Source: an uncultured Ruminococcus sp. (GTDB lineage: Bacteria > Bacillota > Clostridia > Oscillospirales > Acutalibacteraceae). Taken from it: a stretch of 7,886 nt of DNA. Under the pieces are notes generated by a model, which was given only the letters and a program-made list of their open reading frames with translations, had not been told where the DNA came from and ran no database searches. The DNA lies in contig CADBSZ010000208.1 in the NCBI GenBank assembly GCA_902797525.1, forward strand, positions 1-7,886, written 5' to 3'. The position numbers were made by a program, and so were the translations under genes. The number at the start of each line of letters is the position of its first letter. Within the stretch, counting starts at the first letter, position 1. Below are positions 5,170 through 7,886 of this stretch, one piece after another.

Positions 5170-6537
5170 ATGAAGCGAACCCTCAGACGCAGCACTTTAA
5201 TTTTAATCTTCACCCTCGCGTTTATCGGCGGCATCGGATTTTTTACCGCGGAGCTGATTTTCGGCGCGAAGGACTGGGTTGACCAGCCGTATAATGCCCA
5301 CATTTCGGGCAGCGGCGGACTGGAGCAGGCAGGTAAAATTCTCGACCGCAACGGCAACGTTTTGGCGCAGACCGTAAACGGCGAGCGCGTGTATAACAGC
5401 GATCCGTCTGTCCGTCAGGCGCTTTTGCACACGGTGGGCGACAACAGCCTGAACATTTCCACCGCGGTGCAGAGCAAATACCGCTCGCTGCTAACCGGCT
5501 ACAGCTTGATTTGGGGACTCAACATGCCCCAGTCGATGCGCTCCTCGCACGACATCACCCTCACCGTGGACGCCTCCGCCTGCAAGGCGGCGTATGACGT
5601 GCTCAGCGGTATGGGCAAACGCGGCGCGTGCGTGGTATACAACTATAAAACCGGCGAGGTAATCTGTTCGGTCAGCACCTACGGCTACGATCCCCAGGCG
5701 CCTCCCGAAATCAACGAAAGCAACGAGGCGCAGTACGACGGCGTTTATCTTGACAACGTTGTGTCGTCCACCTACACCCCCGGCTCCATTTTCAAAATCG
5801 TCACCGCAGCGGCGGCGATTGAAAATATCCCCGATTTGTTCGAGCGCACCTGGTACTGCACCGGCGGCGAGGAAATCGGCGGCCATCCCATCACCTGCGT
5901 GGAAACCCACTACGAAATTAACTTTGAGCAGGCGATGGAGCAAAGCTGCAACTACGTGTTCGCGTCGCTTGCCGTGGAGCTCGGCAGCGAAAAAATGAAC
6001 GCGACCGCCGAAAAAATGGGCATTAACATGTCCTTTCACTTCGACGATATCAGTACCCCGAAAGGCCACTATAACACCACAAACGCCACCGAAAATGATT
6101 TGGCGTGGTCGGGCTCGGGCCAGTATGACGACAAGGTCAATCCCATGCAGATGGCAATCATCTGCGGCGCCATCGGCAACGGCGGCAAGGGCACCTGCCC
6201 CACCTACATCAAAAGCGGCTCGGGCGATATTCTGAAGGAAATCGGCGTCAAGAGCAGTCAGTCCTATGATTTGGTGAATCCGGCCACCGCCGCCACGCTC
6301 GACGGCGTGATGCCGAAGTATGAGTTCGGCGGCATGAGCGTTCATGCCAAAACCGGCACCGCGGAGGTCGGCGACGAAAAGCAGCCCAACGGCTGGTTTG
6401 TCGGCTACTCCGTCAACGAGGACGCGCCGCTTGCCTTTGCGTGCGTGGTAGAGGATTCGGGCTTCGGCAACCAGTACGCGCGCCCTGTGGCGGAAGCGGC
6501 AATGGCGGCTTCGGCGCAGGCTATCAGAGGTTATTAA
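5170..6537 (+). CDS. pbpA: Class B penicillin-binding protein (PbpA-like transpeptidase)
   Basis: 455 residues. One N-terminal anchor helix (about 9-31), a short pedestal region (about 45-125) containing the motif ILDRNGNVLA (57-66), and a transpeptidase domain (about 130-450). The three active-site motifs are intact: Ser206-x2-Lys209 in TPGSIFKI with the nucleophile Ser206, Ser259-Cys-Asn261, and Lys394-Thr-Gly396 in AKTGTAEV. GSGQ at 315-318 is also typical. The enzyme cross-links peptidoglycan outside the membrane and is the target of beta-lactams. It is short for a class B PBP, with a reduced pedestal and no PASTA repeats, resembling the actinobacterial PbpA type. The position right after a SEDS gene is the standard SEDS-bPBP pairing, and FHA/rodA/pbpA clustering is known from actinobacteria. 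The start is ATG 5170 with AAAGGCGGTG at 5155-5164. The family is certain; the exact orthology and symbol are less so. Confidence 0.92.
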   Translation: MKRTLRRSTLILIFTLAFIGGIGFFTAELIFGAKDWVDQPYNAHISGSGGLEQAGKILDRNGNVLAQTVNGERVYNSDPSVRQALLHTVGDNSLNISTAVQSKYRSLLTGYSLIWGLNMPQSMRSSHDITLTVDASACKAAYDVLSGMGKRGACVVYNYKTGEVICSVSTYGYDPQAPPEINESNEAQYDGVYLDNVVSSTYTPGSIFKIVTAAAAIENIPDLFERTWYCTGGEEIGGHPITCVETHYEINFEQAMEQSCNYVFASLAVELGSEKMNATAEKMGINMSFHFDDISTPKGHYNTTNATENDLAWSGSGQYDDKVNPMQMAIICGAIGNGGKGTCPTYIKSGSGDILKEIGVKSSQSYDLVNPATAATLDGVMPKYEFGGMSVHAKTGTAEVGDEKQPNGWFVGYSVNEDAPLAFACVVEDSGFGNQYARPVAEAAMAASAQAIRGY

Positions 6538-6578
6538 AGAAATCATCAACTTTTATATAGACAGAAAGGAAATCTCCT

Positions 6579-7886
6579 ATGGCAAACTTTTTAAAAGCGA
6601 TGTTCGGCAACTACAGCAAGCGCGAGGTAAAGCGCGTGAAGCCGATTGCCGACAAGGTTCTCGCACTCGAGGGCAAGTATGCCGCGATGTCCGAAAGCGA
6701 GCTGAAAAATCAGACCGCTATCTTAAAGGAGCGTCTGGCAAACGGCGAAACCACCGACGACATTTTGCCCGACGCGTTTGCGGCGTGCCGCGAGGCAAGC
6801 TGGCGCGTGCTCGGCATGAAGCACTTTCCCGTGCAGGTTATCGGCGGCATTGTTCTTCACCAGGGACGTATCGCCGAAATGAAAACCGGTGAAGGTAAAA
6901 CCCTCGTGGCAACCCTTCCGGCATATTTGAACGCGCTCACCGGCGAGGGTGTTCACATCGTTACCGTCAACGACTATCTTGCGCGCCGCGACTCCGAGTG
7001 GATGGGCAAGCTCTATAAGTATATGGGACTCAAGGTCGGCCTGATTGTACACGACCTCGACAACAACGCCAGAAAGGAAGCCTACAACGCCGACATCACC
7101 TACGGCACCAACAACGAGCTGGGCTTCGACTATCTGCGCGACAACATGGTTGTCTATAAGGAAAACAAGGTTCAGCGCGGCCACGCGTTTGCCATTGTGG
7201 ACGAGGTTGACTCCATCCTCATCGACGAGGCGAGAACGCCGCTGATTATCTCCGGTCAGGGCGACAAGTCCAGCGATTTGTATGAGCGCGCCGACAGCCT
7301 TGCCAAAACCCTGAAGTTCGAGCGCTTTACCGAAATTGACTCCAAGCTCGACATGGACGAATACTACGCCGAGCACAACATCGACTATGTGGTTGACGAA
7401 AAGCAAAAAACCGCCACCCTCACCCAGCTGGGCGTGAAGAAGGCGGAGCAGTTTTTCAACCTTGAAAACCTCACCGATCCCGAAAACCTGACCATTCAGC
7501 ACCACGTCAACCAGGCAATCAAGGCGAACGGCGTTATGAAGCGCGACGTTGACTATGTTGTGAAGGACGGCGAGGTGCTCATCGTTGACGAGTTCACCGG
7601 CCGCCTGATGTACGGCAGACGCTTCAACGAAGGTCTGCACCAGGCGATTGAGGCAAAAGAGAGCGTGAAGGTGCAGTCCGAGAGCAAAACCCTCGCCACC
7701 ATCACCTTCCAAAACTACTTCCGTCTTTACAAAAAACTGTCCGGCATGACCGGTACCGGTCAGACCGAGTCCGAGGAGTTCCAGGAAATCTACAAGCTCG
7801 ACGTTGTGGAAATCCCCACCAACAAGCCCGTTATCCGTAAGGATTTGCCCGACTCGGTGTTCAAAACCGAAAACGGCAAGTTTAAC
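6579..7886 (+). CDS. secA: SecA, preprotein translocase ATPase (5' part, runs off the window)
   Basis: The first 436 codons are present without a stop; the full protein is usually 800-950 residues. SecA is the cytoplasmic motor that pushes unfolded preproteins through SecYEG using ATP. Visible features are the Walker A motif MKTGEGKT (101-108), the [10 protein letters not shown] motif (129-138), the [17 protein letters not shown] segment (174-190), the Walker B/DEAD-type box DEVD (208-211) with [12 protein letters not shown] (215-226), the preprotein-binding domain (about 227-370) ending before [13 protein letters not shown], and the start of the second motor domain at SGMTGTG (388-394). Small departures from the common sequence are [10 protein letters not shown] instead of RPFDVQLIGG and [12 protein letters not shown] instead of MTGTAKTEEEEF. 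The start is ATG 6579 with AAAGGA at 6565-6570. It lies 41 bases after the PBP gene with no terminator seen, so it may be read through from it. Confidence 0.97.
   Translation, partial: MANFLKAMFGNYSKREVKRVKPIADKVLALEGKYAAMSESELKNQTAILKERLANGETTDDILPDAFAACREASWRVLGMKHFPVQVIGGIVLHQGRIAEMKTGEGKTLVATLPAYLNALTGEGVHIVTVNDYLARRDSEWMGKLYKYMGLKVGLIVHDLDNNARKEAYNADITYGTNNELGFDYLRDNMVVYKENKVQRGHAFAIVDEVDSILIDEARTPLIISGQGDKSSDLYERADSLAKTLKFERFTEIDSKLDMDEYYAEHNIDYVVDEKQKTATLTQLGVKKAEQFFNLENLTDPENLTIQHHVNQAIKANGVMKRDVDYVVKDGEVLIVDEFTGRLMYGRRFNEGLHQAIEAKESVKVQSESKTLATITFQNYFRLYKKLSGMTGTGQTESEEFQEIYKLDVVEIPTNKPVIRKDLPDSVFKTENGKFN

Noticed and set aside
5491..6549. Long open frame on the minus strand (about 352 codons) opposite the PBP gene
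   Set aside because: It is fully antisense to an intact PBP gene with all catalytic motifs. The translation is a low-complexity mix of Val, Ala, Gly, His and Arg, as expected from the complement of G+C-rich third positions.
6538..6578. Possible separate secA promoter (TATATA near 6554)
   Set aside because: There is no acceptable -35 element at the right distance, and the gap is only 41 bases. A -10-like A+T-rich string alone is not enough.
6723..7712. Long open frame on the minus strand (about 329 codons) opposite secA
   Set aside because: It is antisense to clear SecA coding sequence and has no recognisable domain and no start context. It is a codon-usage shadow.
1..7886. CRISPR array, tRNA/rRNA gene, transposase or phage gene
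   Set aside because: Reading through both strands showed no spaced direct repeats, RNA gene signatures, terminal inverted repeats or mobile-element proteins; nearly all sequence is explained by housekeeping genes.

Overview
The window reads as a chromosomal segment from an anaerobic Gram-positive bacterium of the class Clostridia, probably an Oscillospirales/Ruminococcaceae-type gut lineage. The evidence is the clostridial Rnf gene order (D-G-E-A-B, with C presumably just upstream), strong AGGAGG-type ribosome binding sites, coding sequence rich in G+C at third positions, and a SEDS protein with a built-in FHA domain next to a short class B penicillin-binding protein (PBP). The taxonomic placement is inference. 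All genes lie on the + strand and no mobile element is recognisable.

Bases 1-3017 hold the 3' part of an rnf operon: the C-terminus of rnfD, then complete rnfG, rnfE, rnfA and rnfB. The genes overlap by 4 bases (D/G and E/A), abut (G/E) or are 15 bases apart (A/B), so they should be co-transcribed and translationally coupled. Together with RnfC they form the membrane complex that moves electrons from reduced ferredoxin to NAD+ and pumps Na+ or H+. The key cofactor residues are present: the FMN-binding Thr of RnfG, the paired Cys of RnfA and RnfE, and the iron-sulfur motifs of RnfB. RnfE has an additional Cys-rich cytoplasmic tail.

Bases 3018-3357 are non-coding. They contain two copies of a 7-base repeat, some weakly structured sequence, a textbook intrinsic terminator (3143-3170), a group of short palindromes, and a near-consensus sigma-A promoter (3287-3315) for the next transcription unit.

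Bases 3358-6537 form a cell-wall module: an FHA-SEDS (FtsW/RodA-type) fusion protein followed by its probable partner, a class B PBP transpeptidase. The pairing is that of a SEDS glycosyltransferase with a bPBP, and the FHA domain suggests control by Ser/Thr phosphorylation. The position that normally carries the putative catalytic Asp of SEDS enzymes does not appear to be Asp here.

Bases 6579-7886 are the first 436 codons of secA, the ATPase of the Sec protein export pathway, cut off by the end of the window. Most of the window is well-understood housekeeping. The most distinctive items are the FHA-SEDS/bPBP pair, its altered catalytic loop, and the Cys-rich tail of RnfE.
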